A stretch of DNA of 12,847 bases from Euryarchaeota archaeon UBA169. Its GTDB lineage: Archaea > Thermoplasmatota > Poseidoniia > MGIII > CG-Epi1. Below the pieces are notes generated by a model that saw only the letters and a program-made list of their open reading frames with translations, did not search any database and was not told the DNA's origin. The stretch lies in NCBI GenBank assembly GCA_002497685.1, contig DAEH01000088.1, forward strand, positions 3,688 through 16,534. Direction: 5' to 3'. Both the position numbers and the translations under genes were made by a program. Positions 7,191 through 12,847 of this stretch are shown in pieces; position 1 is the stretch's first letter, and each line of letters opens with the position of its first letter.

Positions 7191-7921
7191 ATCGAAAAAT
7201 TATAATCCAAAGAGGCGAAAAAGAAGATTATTTCATGCATGAATTTGAAATGGAAAGTGGACCTGGAATGGTTGTACTTGATGCAATTCATCATATTCAA
7301 GCAAATGATGCACCTGATTTGGCAGTTAGATGGAATTGTAAGGCTGGAAAATGTGGTTCATGTTCTGCTGAAGTAAATGGTGAACCCAAACTAATGTGTA
7401 TGACTAGAATGTCAGATTATGATCCTTCTGAACCACTGGTAATTAAACCAATGAAGACTTTTCCCGTGGTTAAAGATCTTGTAACTGATGTTTCTTGGAA
7501 TTATGAGGTAAATAAAAAGATACTTCCTTACCAGCCTCCTGAAACTGACGATCCTCGGATGCTACAAGAGGATGTTGATCGAGTTCAAGAATTTAGAAAG
7601 TGCATAGAATGCTTTCTCTGTCAAGACGTATGCCATGTTTTGAGAGACAGTGATATGAAAGCCGAATATGCCGGACCTCGCTTTTTGGTAAGAAATGCTA
7701 TGCTAGAAATGCATCCATTAGATCAAGGTAATCGCTTAGAAACTATAAAAAATGAGAATGGAATTGGCTTGTGTAATATCACAAAATGCTGTACTGAAGT
7801 TTGCCCTGAAAACATAGCAATTACAGATAATGCAATTATACCTATGAAAGAAAGAGTTGTTGATGAATATTATGACCCACTGAAATGGATTTGGAGAAAA
7901 ATTACGGGAAAAACAAACTAA
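7187..7921 (+). CDS. sdhB: Succinate dehydrogenase iron-sulfur subunit
   Basis: SdhB carries electrons from FAD to the membrane subunit through three clusters. In 244 residues the N-terminal ferredoxin domain has Cys51, Cys56, Cys59 and Cys71 for [2Fe-2S] (CKAGKCGSC...C). The C-terminal domain has Cys139, Cys142 and Cys145 plus Cys206 for [4Fe-4S], and Cys149, Cys196 and Cys202 for [3Fe-4S]. The spacings equal those of E. coli SdhB. Cys149 is followed by His instead of the common Pro, and an additional Cys201 precedes Cys202. The CNITKCCTEVCPENI form fits the non-classical family suggested by the anchor. The ATG at 7187 is in an ATGA overlap with sdhA, and GGAGG at 7178-7182 (inside sdhA) is a well-placed ribosome-binding site. 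Its 3' end overlaps a convergent small gene by 3 bp. Confidence 0.94.
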   Translation: MNRKIIIQRGEKEDYFMHEFEMESGPGMVVLDAIHHIQANDAPDLAVRWNCKAGKCGSCSAEVNGEPKLMCMTRMSDYDPSEPLVIKPMKTFPVVKDLVTDVSWNYEVNKKILPYQPPETDDPRMLQEDVDRVQEFRKCIECFLCQDVCHVLRDSDMKAEYAGPRFLVRNAMLEMHPLDQGNRLETIKNENGIGLCNITKCCTEVCPENIAITDNAIIPMKERVVDEYYDPLKWIWRKITGKTN

Positions 7922-8061
7922 TTACAATTATTCCCTTCACAGCAGGCTTCAACTACAGAATGGCACTGTGGGCATTCTCTATGTTGTCTAGCCTCTATTG
8001 ACTCACCTACATATCCACATGAACAACGTATAAAATTTGTATATGTGTGATGATTTAACAT
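7918..8061 (-). CDS. Small zinc-ribbon-like protein (47 aa), hypothetical
   Basis: A 47-codon open frame on the minus strand (ATG at 8061, TAG at 7918-7920) encodes a cysteine-rich microprotein. RCSCGYVGE (Cys13, Cys15) and RECPQCHSV (Cys30, Cys33) form a CxC...CxxC pair like a zinc ribbon. A second cysteine set, Cys40, Cys41 and Cys46, lies in the tail EACCEGNNCN. No further domain fits in this length, and I do not recognise a named family. Support beyond the cysteine pattern is a TTTTTAAATT box centred about 25 nt upstream of the ATG, the leaderless spacing seen elsewhere in this window, and a nearly exact fit to the space after sdhB (convergent, tails overlapping). Nucleic-acid or protein binding is a guess from the ribbon alone. 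It may instead be an unannotated regulator or a chance ORF. Confidence 0.6.
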   Translation of the reverse strand: MLNHHTYTNFIRCSCGYVGESIEARQHRECPQCHSVVEACCEGNNCN

Positions 8062-8080
8062 ATTCACCCCGTAAATAATG

Positions 8081-8090
8081 AATTTAAAAA
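8081..8090 (-). promoter_or_regulatory. TATA-like box upstream of the small zinc-ribbon gene, possibly bidirectional
   Basis: The minus strand reads TTTTTAAATT, centred about 25 nt before the ATG at 8061. The TTTAAA core is palindromic, so TBP could bind in either orientation. On the plus strand it would point into the GC-rich island that begins at 8094. Confidence 0.45.
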
Positions 8091-8093
8091 TGT

Positions 8094-8147
8094 GCCGCTC
8101 AACCGACAGGTTGGGAGGTGGGAGGGGGCCCGCCGGGAGCAGCTACA
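8094..8147 (+). ncRNA. GC-rich structured element, candidate small RNA or leader
   Basis: Positions 8094-8143 are 38/50 G+C in a strongly AT-rich setting. Two hairpins can be drawn by eye: a stem AACC/GGTT (8101-8104 with 8109-8112) closed by a GACA loop, and GGTGGG/CCCGCC (8117-8122 with 8129-8134) around a six-base loop. A closing stem pairs 8094-8100 with 8137-8143 with one mismatch (C8096-A8141). An ACA follows at 8145-8147, one base after that stem. The strand is not certain. In AT-rich genomes such islands are often structured RNAs, but no known RNA family was recognised. It could also be a DNA-level element (see quadruplex finding) or a leader of hutU. Confidence 0.4.
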
Positions 8148-8184
8148 AGTAATATAACTGGGTTCTTTTAAAATATTCGTAGAA

Positions 8185-8194
8185 ATATATTTAA
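8185..8194 (+). promoter_or_regulatory. Putative TATA box for hutU-dtdA
   Basis: ATATATTTAA is centred about 30 nt upstream of the hutU ATG at 8220, predicting a transcript start at or within about 5 nt of the gene. A second AT box at 8167-8176 would give a leader of about 24 nt containing GAGGGGG (8199-8205), which lies rather far (14 nt) from the start to act as a Shine-Dalgarno site. The choice between the two is open. Confidence 0.4.
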
Positions 8195-8219
8195 TTTAGA
8201 GGGGGTTATACTATATGTT

Positions 8220-9866
8220 ATGGTGAAAGCCCCACATGGAACCAAAATGAGCTGTAAAGGGTGGCTGCAAGAAGCTGCTCTTCGAATGCTGATGAATAAT
8301 TTAGATCCTGAAGTAGCCGAAAGGCCTGAAGATTTAATAGTCTATGGAGGGAGAGGTAAAGCCGCTAGAAATACTGAATGCTATGATGCAATTGTTAAGT
8401 CTTTACAAAGTTTAGAAAATGATGAAACTTTACTAGTTCAGAGTGGTAAGCCAGTCGGCATTTTCAAAACTCATACAGATGCACCACGAGTATTAATTGC
8501 AAATTCGAACTTAGTCGGTAATTGGGCTAATTGGGAGCATTTTGATAAACTCGAAAAAGAAGGTCTGATGATGTATGGTCAGATGACTGCAGGTTCATGG
8601 ATATACATTGGATCTCAAGGAATACTTCAAGGAACCTTCGAAACTTTTGCTGAAGCTGCTAGACAACATTTCAAAGGAACTTTAGAAGGTAAACTTGTCG
8701 TTACAGGAGGGCTAGGAGGAATGGGTGGTGCACAACCACTAGCTGCAACGATGAATGGAGGAACTTTCCTCGCTGCTGAAATGGATGAAGAACGAATTCA
8801 AAAACGATTAGATACAAAGTATTGCGATGAAATGACTAATGATATTGACTACGCTATTGATACTGTAATATCTTGGAAGAAAAATAAAATTGCTAAATCT
8901 ATGGCAGTCAAGGCCAATATCATTGATTTACTAAGTCGACTTATTGAAAGAAATATAACGCCTGATTTATTAACTGATCAAACTTCAGCACATGACCCTC
9001 TAGTAGGATACATACCACATGGATTGACAAACTCAGATGCAGACAAATTACGTGAAAAAAATCCTGATGAATATATTTCATTAAGCTACAAAAGTATGGG
9101 AACTCACGTTAAACACATGCTAGAATTGAAGGAAAGAGGTGCGAATACATTTGATTATGGAAATAATTTAAGAGAAAGAGCTAAAGAAGCTGGAGTTAAA
9201 AATGCATTTGACTTTCCTGGATTCGTTCCTGCTTACATCAGACCACTCTTTTGTGAAGGTAAAGGGCCATTCCGATGGGCTGCATTGTCTGGAGACCCAA
9301 ATGACATATTAGAAACTGATAAAGTCATGCTAAAATTATTTCCTAAAGATAAGGCTCTGGCAAAGTGGATTAAAATGGCTCAAAAGAGAATTAGTTTCCA
9401 AGGATTACCTGCCAGAATTTGCTGGCTTGGCTATGGAGAAAGAAAAAAGGCAGGACTTGCATTCAATGAATTAGTAAAGTCTGGAAAGGTAAAAGCGCCA
9501 TTGGTAATAGGAAGAGACCACCTTGATTCGGGATCTGTAGCTTCACCTAATAGAGAAACCGAAGCTATGAAAGATGGTAGTGATGCTGTCGCTGACTGGC
9601 CAATTCTTAACGCATTACTAAACACAGCTTCAGGTGCATCATGGGTGAGCTTTCATCATGGTGGTGGAGTTGGAATGGGATACTCTCTCCATTCTGGAAT
9701 GGTTGTTGTTGCTGACGGAACCACTGAAGCTGACGAGCGGCTTGGTAGAGTGCTAACAACAGACCCGGGTACTGGTGTAATGAGGCATGTTGACGCAGGA
9801 TATTCAAAAGCAAAGCAAGTGGCTAAAGAAAGAAATGTTAAGGTTGGACTTGTTGAAGGTCTATGA
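8220..9866 (+). CDS. hutU: Urocanate hydratase
   Basis: Urocanase converts urocanate to 4-imidazolone-5-propionate, the second step of histidine degradation, using tightly bound NAD+ as an electrophile. The 548-residue protein aligns by eye with bacterial HutU throughout: SCKGWLQEAALRMLMNNLDPEVAE, LLVQSGKPVG, LIANSNLVGNW, MTAGSWIYIGSQGI, the glycine-rich GGLGGMGGAQP at 163-173, DQTSAHDPL, DFPGFVPAYIRPLFC, the active-site region LPARICW with Cys401, and DHLDSGSVASPNRETEAM. Length is close to the usual 550-560, lacking only a few variable N-terminal residues. ATG 8220 places the conserved KAPHGT segment at the start. No hutH, hutI or hutG is visible on either side, which is unusual. It overlaps dtdA by ATGA. 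Conservation with bacterial enzymes permits an old transfer from bacteria, but base composition does not stand out. Confidence 0.96.
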   Translation: MVKAPHGTKMSCKGWLQEAALRMLMNNLDPEVAERPEDLIVYGGRGKAARNTECYDAIVKSLQSLENDETLLVQSGKPVGIFKTHTDAPRVLIANSNLVGNWANWEHFDKLEKEGLMMYGQMTAGSWIYIGSQGILQGTFETFAEAARQHFKGTLEGKLVVTGGLGGMGGAQPLAATMNGGTFLAAEMDEERIQKRLDTKYCDEMTNDIDYAIDTVISWKKNKIAKSMAVKANIIDLLSRLIERNITPDLLTDQTSAHDPLVGYIPHGLTNSDADKLREKNPDEYISLSYKSMGTHVKHMLELKERGANTFDYGNNLRERAKEAGVKNAFDFPGFVPAYIRPLFCEGKGPFRWAALSGDPNDILETDKVMLKLFPKDKALAKWIKMAQKRISFQGLPARICWLGYGERKKAGLAFNELVKSGKVKAPLVIGRDHLDSGSVASPNRETEAMKDGSDAVADWPILNALLNTASGASWVSFHHGGGVGMGYSLHSGMVVVADGTTEADERLGRVLTTDPGTGVMRHVDAGYSKAKQVAKERNVKVGLVEGL

Positions 9867-10708
9867 ATTTAATTATAGCCTCTAAAGCAGATTCAGCCTC
9901 AATTAATTTGAGAGATAGATTACTCGAAATGTCACCATGGGAAAAATGTGGTAACTTTGACGGAAACCACATGTGGAAACTTACTGAAACATGTGGTGAC
10001 TTTTGCATAAAAGGGACATACTTGGTTTGTATAAATCAGATACACATTCATGCTGAACGAATTGATGAAATATTTGAAAAAGAAAATAATACTAAAATAA
10101 ATAATATTATTTTTTTATCTAGACATAAAGCTGCAAGTGGAAAGCCTAGCCTAACTGTTCATCCTATTGGAAATTGGGGTAAAGCGGAATATGGTGGTGA
10201 AGAAGGGAAGATTACACCTACCTCACCAAAAATAATGACCAGCCTTTTAAGGGAAATTAAGAAGAATCAACTTGAAGGATTTGATGTATGCTTTGAAGCT
10301 ACACATCATGGCCCATTACTTAATACGCCTACTATTTTTCTAGAAATTGGATCTACTGAAAATGAATGGGAAGACGAACTACCTGCTCAATCCCTGATTA
10401 AATCACTTCTAGAAGTAAAATATATTGATGGAAATAATGTGATAGGAGTTGGAGGTGGTCACTATACTCCAAGATTTACTGAGGCTGCTTTAACGCATAA
10501 GGTAAACTTTGGACATATGATTGCAAATTATGGAGTTCCATTTGTAAATACTAAAGTCTTAAGAAATGCAATTGAGGCAAGCAATGCTGAAGGTGTTTAC
10601 TTTCACAAAAAAGCAATGAAGAAATCGACATATAGACAAATCAAGGAAGAATTAGAAAATGAAAATATAACTGTTTTTAAACAAGCAGATTATTCCAAAA
10701 TAACATAA
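9863..10708 (+). CDS. dtdA: D-aminoacyl-tRNA deacylase, archaeal/plant type (DTD2)
   Basis: The 281-residue product matches the zinc-dependent DTD2/GEK1 family of archaea and plants, which hydrolyses D-aminoacyl-tRNAs and, from published work on the family, also clears N-aldehyde-modified D-aminoacyl-tRNAs. Family motifs appear in order: the SRHKAASGKPSLTVHPIGNWG block at about 86-106, FEATHHGP (144-151) with two adjacent histidines, EIGSTENEW (161-169), GVGGGHYTPRFTE (195-207) and NFGHMIANYG (215-224). Several of these histidines are plausible metal or catalytic ligands. Length agrees with archaeal members. The ATG is inside an ATGA overlap with hutU, so it is expected to be co-translated with urocanase. 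No metabolic reason for that pairing is obvious. No promoter was seen of its own. Confidence 0.93.
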   Translation: MNLIIASKADSASINLRDRLLEMSPWEKCGNFDGNHMWKLTETCGDFCIKGTYLVCINQIHIHAERIDEIFEKENNTKINNIIFLSRHKAASGKPSLTVHPIGNWGKAEYGGEEGKITPTSPKIMTSLLREIKKNQLEGFDVCFEATHHGPLLNTPTIFLEIGSTENEWEDELPAQSLIKSLLEVKYIDGNNVIGVGGGHYTPRFTEAALTHKVNFGHMIANYGVPFVNTKVLRNAIEASNAEGVYFHKKAMKKSTYRQIKEELENENITVFKQADYSKIT

Positions 10709-10748
10709 CCTAATTTAAGAAATTAAGCACTCTTAAATCATCCGGTAC

Positions 10749-10758
10749 ATTTAAAAAG
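10749..10758 (+). promoter_or_regulatory. Putative TATA box for the purine permease
   Basis: ATTTAAAAAG lies in the 60-80-bp gap after dtdA. Transcription would start near 10779, downstream of the ATG at 10772 and about 14 nt before the ATG at 10793. This argues for the second start. Confidence 0.5.
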
Positions 10759-10780
10759 AAATCTTCAGTAAATGTATCTT

Positions 10781-10785
10781 AGGTG
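10781..10785 (+). promoter_or_regulatory. Shine-Dalgarno-like site deciding the permease start
   Basis: AGGTG, complementary to the 16S rRNA tail, is followed by a 7-nt spacer and ATG 10793. With the TATA box at 10749-10758 it gives a short leader with a ribosome-binding site, in contrast to the leaderless-looking genes elsewhere in the window. Confidence 0.5.
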
Positions 10786-10792
10786 TAAACCT

Positions 10793-12319
10793 ATGAGTGA
10801 CGACGACACAGAAAATAATGGTAGTGACACCCCTACAGAAGAAGCGCCTATGGCTTCTGGTGGCGGGGGTGCAGATGACATGTTGGAAGACATGTTTGAT
10901 TTAAGTGGAAATAAAACAAATGTTAACACTGAGTTGACTGCAGGTTTGGCTTCATTCCTCGCAACAGCTTATATTATATTTGTTAATCCTGCTATTCTTG
11001 GTGAAGCTTTTGGCTTCCACGGAATGAATGATAAGGGCAACGCGTTGGTAACTGCAACTGTCTTTGTAAGTGCCTTTAGTAGTATTGCAATGGGAATTTA
11101 TGCTAAAAATCCTATCATCTTAGCTCCAGGCATGGGACTTAATGCATTTTTTGCATATACTGTCTGTGCACCTTGGGGTATGAATATTAATCCTTACATT
11201 GCACTAGGTGCTATTTTTTGGTCTGGAGTTATATTCATTTTATTATCTGTATTTAATATACGTACTGAAATCGTTAAAGCAATACCAACTGAACTTAGAT
11301 ATGGTGTGGCTATTGGCATAGGTCTTTTCTTAGCCTTACTCGGTTTCGCAGATCATACTGACTTTGTAGTAGGTGATGCAGGTACTATTCTTTCTCTAGG
11401 AAACATGTTTCCAGATGATGGAACTCTAACTGAGAGACTGTTAGCATATGATCAGAGCATGATGGTTTTCTTATTCGGATTAATACTTACTGCAGGTTTA
11501 ATTAGTAGAAAAGTAACTGGTGCATTAAGCATTGGAATACTAGGAACTACTGCTTATGCTTTCATGTATGGAAGAGTTCTTGGTGGTGCTGAAATGGTTA
11601 CAGTTCCAGACAGTATGTACGAAGCTCCTGATTTCAGTTTGGTCTTTGCTATATTCTCAAACCAAGACTACACCTATGCAGTAGATGGAGTAGATACCAG
11701 CGTAACTGTAGGTGTACCTATAGTCGAATCTCTAAAATTCGCAGTACTTCCAGCAATGTTCGCTTTCCTTTTTACTGATATGTTTGACAGTATCTCTACA
11801 TTTGTTGGTGTTTCAGAAGTTGGTAATTTGAATGATGAAGATGGCGAACCAAGAAACATAAAAGAATCATTAATAGTAGATGGAGGTTCAACGGCAATAG
11901 CTGGATTATTCGGTTCAAGCTCAGGAACCAGTTACATTGAATCTGCTGCAGGTATAGAAGCTGGCGGAAGGAGTGGGCTAACTGCTGCCTTTGCAGGTCT
12001 ATTATTCATTCCTTTCCTGTTCTTAGCTCCAGCAATACAAATGGTACCATTGGCTGCTTCAGCACCTATTTTGGTACTTATCGGTTTATTTATGTGTAAA
12101 CCAATAGCTAAAATCGATTGGAACAATTTTGAAACTGCATTCCCTGCGTTTATGGCAATGATGTTAATCCCATTCACTTATTCTATCACACAAGGAATAA
12201 TCTGGGGTTTCCTATCATGGACTGCAATCAAAGTATGTATGGGGAAATATGATCAAGTATCAATTCCTCTATGGGCAATCAACGTATTCTCAGTGCTAGC
12301 ATTGATATACGCAGATTAG
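10793..12319 (+). CDS. Purine (adenine/hypoxanthine/guanine) permease, AzgA-like NCS2 family
   Basis: This is a 508-residue polytopic membrane transporter of the nucleobase-cation symporter-2 group, AzgA branch. ELTAGLASFLATAYIIFVNPAIL marks the first membrane segment. APGMGLNAFFAY (from residue 111), PTELRYGVAIGIGLFLALLGF, TDMFDSISTFVG (from 328) and GTSYIESAAGIEAGGRSGLTA (from 378) are the substrate-site and scaffold motifs of this branch. Some twelve or more hydrophobic segments fit the 14-TM NCS2 fold. An acidic, glycine-rich tail of about 45 residues precedes TM1. A hydrophilic insert at about 290-305 is likely a loop. I use ATG 10793 because of the TATA spacing and AGGTG. ATG 10772 would add seven residues. 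The adjacent apt gene suggests adenine as a main substrate, but the sequence alone does not separate adenine from hypoxanthine or guanine. Confidence 0.87.
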   Translation: MSDDDTENNGSDTPTEEAPMASGGGGADDMLEDMFDLSGNKTNVNTELTAGLASFLATAYIIFVNPAILGEAFGFHGMNDKGNALVTATVFVSAFSSIAMGIYAKNPIILAPGMGLNAFFAYTVCAPWGMNINPYIALGAIFWSGVIFILLSVFNIRTEIVKAIPTELRYGVAIGIGLFLALLGFADHTDFVVGDAGTILSLGNMFPDDGTLTERLLAYDQSMMVFLFGLILTAGLISRKVTGALSIGILGTTAYAFMYGRVLGGAEMVTVPDSMYEAPDFSLVFAIFSNQDYTYAVDGVDTSVTVGVPIVESLKFAVLPAMFAFLFTDMFDSISTFVGVSEVGNLNDEDGEPRNIKESLIVDGGSTAIAGLFGSSSGTSYIESAAGIEAGGRSGLTAAFAGLLFIPFLFLAPAIQMVPLAASAPILVLIGLFMCKPIAKIDWNNFETAFPAFMAMMLIPFTYSITQGIIWGFLSWTAIKVCMGKYDQVSIPLWAINVFSVLALIYAD

Positions 12320-12338
12320 AAAAAAACACAATATAGGA

Positions 12339-12363
12339 GAGAATCCACACATTGTGGATTCTC
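12339..12363. repeat. Perfect 10-bp inverted repeat between permease and apt
   Basis: GAGAATCCAC (12339-12348) and GTGGATTCTC (12354-12363) are exact reverse complements around a 5-nt centre, ACATT. The first and last bases of the centre can also pair, giving 11 bp. It lies 20 bp after the permease stop and 23 bp before the apt ATG. There is no T-run after it, so a simple intrinsic terminator is unlikely. An operator for a dimeric regulator or an RNA hairpin (processing or stability) are the options. Confidence 0.6.
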
Positions 12364-12385
12364 AACACTATAATAAGGGAAAACT

Positions 12386-12847
12386 ATGGACTACATTAGA
12401 GACCTCATTCGGGACATACCTGACTTTCCTAAGAAAGGTATAATGTTCAAAGACATTACACCAGTACTGTCTGATATCAAGGCTCTAAGGTTATCAATTG
12501 ATGAAATGACTAAACCATATGTGAATCAAGACATTGATGTTGTCGTCGGTATTGAATCTAGAGGATTCATATTTGGAGCACCAATGGCTGATAAATTAAA
12601 TGCTGCATTTGTACCAATTAGAAAACCGGATAAACTACCTTGGAAAACTCAAAAAGTGCAATACCAACTTGAATATGGTACAGACTCTTTAGAAATCCAT
12701 ACTGATGCAATAAATGAAGGTGATAATGTCCTCATTGTTGATGATTTACTGGCTACGGGAGGAACTGCAGAGGCTGCTTGTGAGTTAGTTGCAAAAATTA
12801 AAGGCACTATCAAAGGATTAGCTGTTTTAGTAGAATTGGAATTTTTA
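12386..12847 (+). CDS. apt: Adenine phosphoribosyltransferase, N-terminal 154 residues (cut by window end)
   Basis: Apt makes AMP from adenine and PRPP in the cytoplasm, the salvage step following purine uptake. The frame starts MDYIRDLIRDIPDFPKKGI and continues FKDITPVL, VVGIESRGFIFGAP and VPIRKPDKLPW, the adenine-pocket and flexible-loop regions of the bacterial-type Apt family. VLIVDDLLATGGTA at about residues 115-128 is the PRPP-binding motif. The frame is open to the last base. Typical Apt proteins have about 170-180 residues, so about 20 are missing off the right edge. ATG 12386 is the first start in frame with the family N-terminus, with a weak AAGGGA five bases upstream. It may be co-transcribed with the permease across a 66-bp gap containing an inverted repeat. 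Confidence 0.93.
   Translation, partial: MDYIRDLIRDIPDFPKKGIMFKDITPVLSDIKALRLSIDEMTKPYVNQDIDVVVGIESRGFIFGAPMADKLNAAFVPIRKPDKLPWKTQKVQYQLEYGTDSLEIHTDAINEGDNVLIVDDLLATGGTAEAACELVAKIKGTIKGLAVLVELEFL

Noticed and set aside
8094..8143. SRP RNA: ACAGG and GGGAGCAGC resemble parts of helix 8
   Set aside because: The GGAA tetraloop and short inner stem between the two motifs are absent, and the AT-rich flanks cannot supply the roughly 300-nt archaeal SRP RNA fold. The match is probably accidental.
8094..8170. tRNA or other classical stable RNA in the sdhB-hutU gap
   Set aside because: No cloverleaf, no complete TpsiC arm and no acceptor stem could be drawn, although GGTTC occurs at 8161-8165.
1..12847. 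CRISPR array, insertion sequence, toxin-antitoxin or defence island
   Set aside because: No spaced direct repeats, transposase, integrase or nuclease genes were seen. All genes fit core metabolism, RNA modification, transcription or transport.

Overview
The window is a compact, AT-rich stretch of archaeal chromosome. A Gar1 gene overlapping a transcription factor B gene, an archaeal/plant-type D-aminoacyl-tRNA deacylase (DTD2), TATA-type promoters placed for leaderless transcription, and an otherwise bacterial-looking set of metabolic genes (complete TCA-type succinate enzymes, urocanate hydratase) together suggest a heterotrophic, probably aerobic, marine Euryarchaeote of the Marine Group II/III (Poseidoniales-like) kind. 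The archaeal assignment is firm. The lineage is inference from gene content and base composition. There is no sign of phage, insertion sequences, CRISPR, tRNA or rRNA.

Layout from left to right. (1) Positions 1-1853, + strand: the 3' end of sucC, then sucD (both subunits of succinyl-CoA synthetase), then truA (tRNA pseudouridine synthase) 3 bp later. (2) 1868-2905, +: a promoter followed by gar1 (H/ACA RNP protein) and an overlapping tfb gene whose product has a shortened B-reader/linker. (3) 2892-4475, -: a secreted Asp-box lipoprotein, convergent with tfb and overlapping its 3' end by 14 bp. (4) 4476-4560: an 85-bp divergent promoter region. (5) 4561-7921, +: a succinate dehydrogenase operon in the order membrane anchor, flavoprotein, iron-sulfur protein. 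(6) 7918-8061, -: a 47-codon zinc-ribbon-like gene that tail-overlaps sdhB. (7) 8062-8219: a 158-bp intergenic region holding an approximately 76% GC island of about 50 nt that can fold and has quadruplex potential, the best candidate for an undescribed element here. (8) 8220-10708, +: hutU (urocanate hydratase) overlapping dtdA. (9) 10749-12847, +: an AzgA/NCS2-type purine permease and, after a perfect 10-bp inverted repeat, the 5' part of apt (adenine phosphoribosyltransferase), cut by the window end.

How the genes fit together. SucCD makes succinate and SDH oxidises it, so two consecutive TCA steps lie within about 8 kb, separated by genes for RNA modification and transcription. HutU feeds histidine carbon towards glutamate and hence 2-oxoglutarate, but no other hut gene is in view. 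The permease and Apt form a purine uptake and salvage pair. Co-transcribed genes are packed very tightly: four ATGA overlaps and one TAATG overlap join the genes within operons, pointing to coupled translation. Several operon heads have a TATA-like box about 25 nt before the start codon, which fits leaderless mRNAs.
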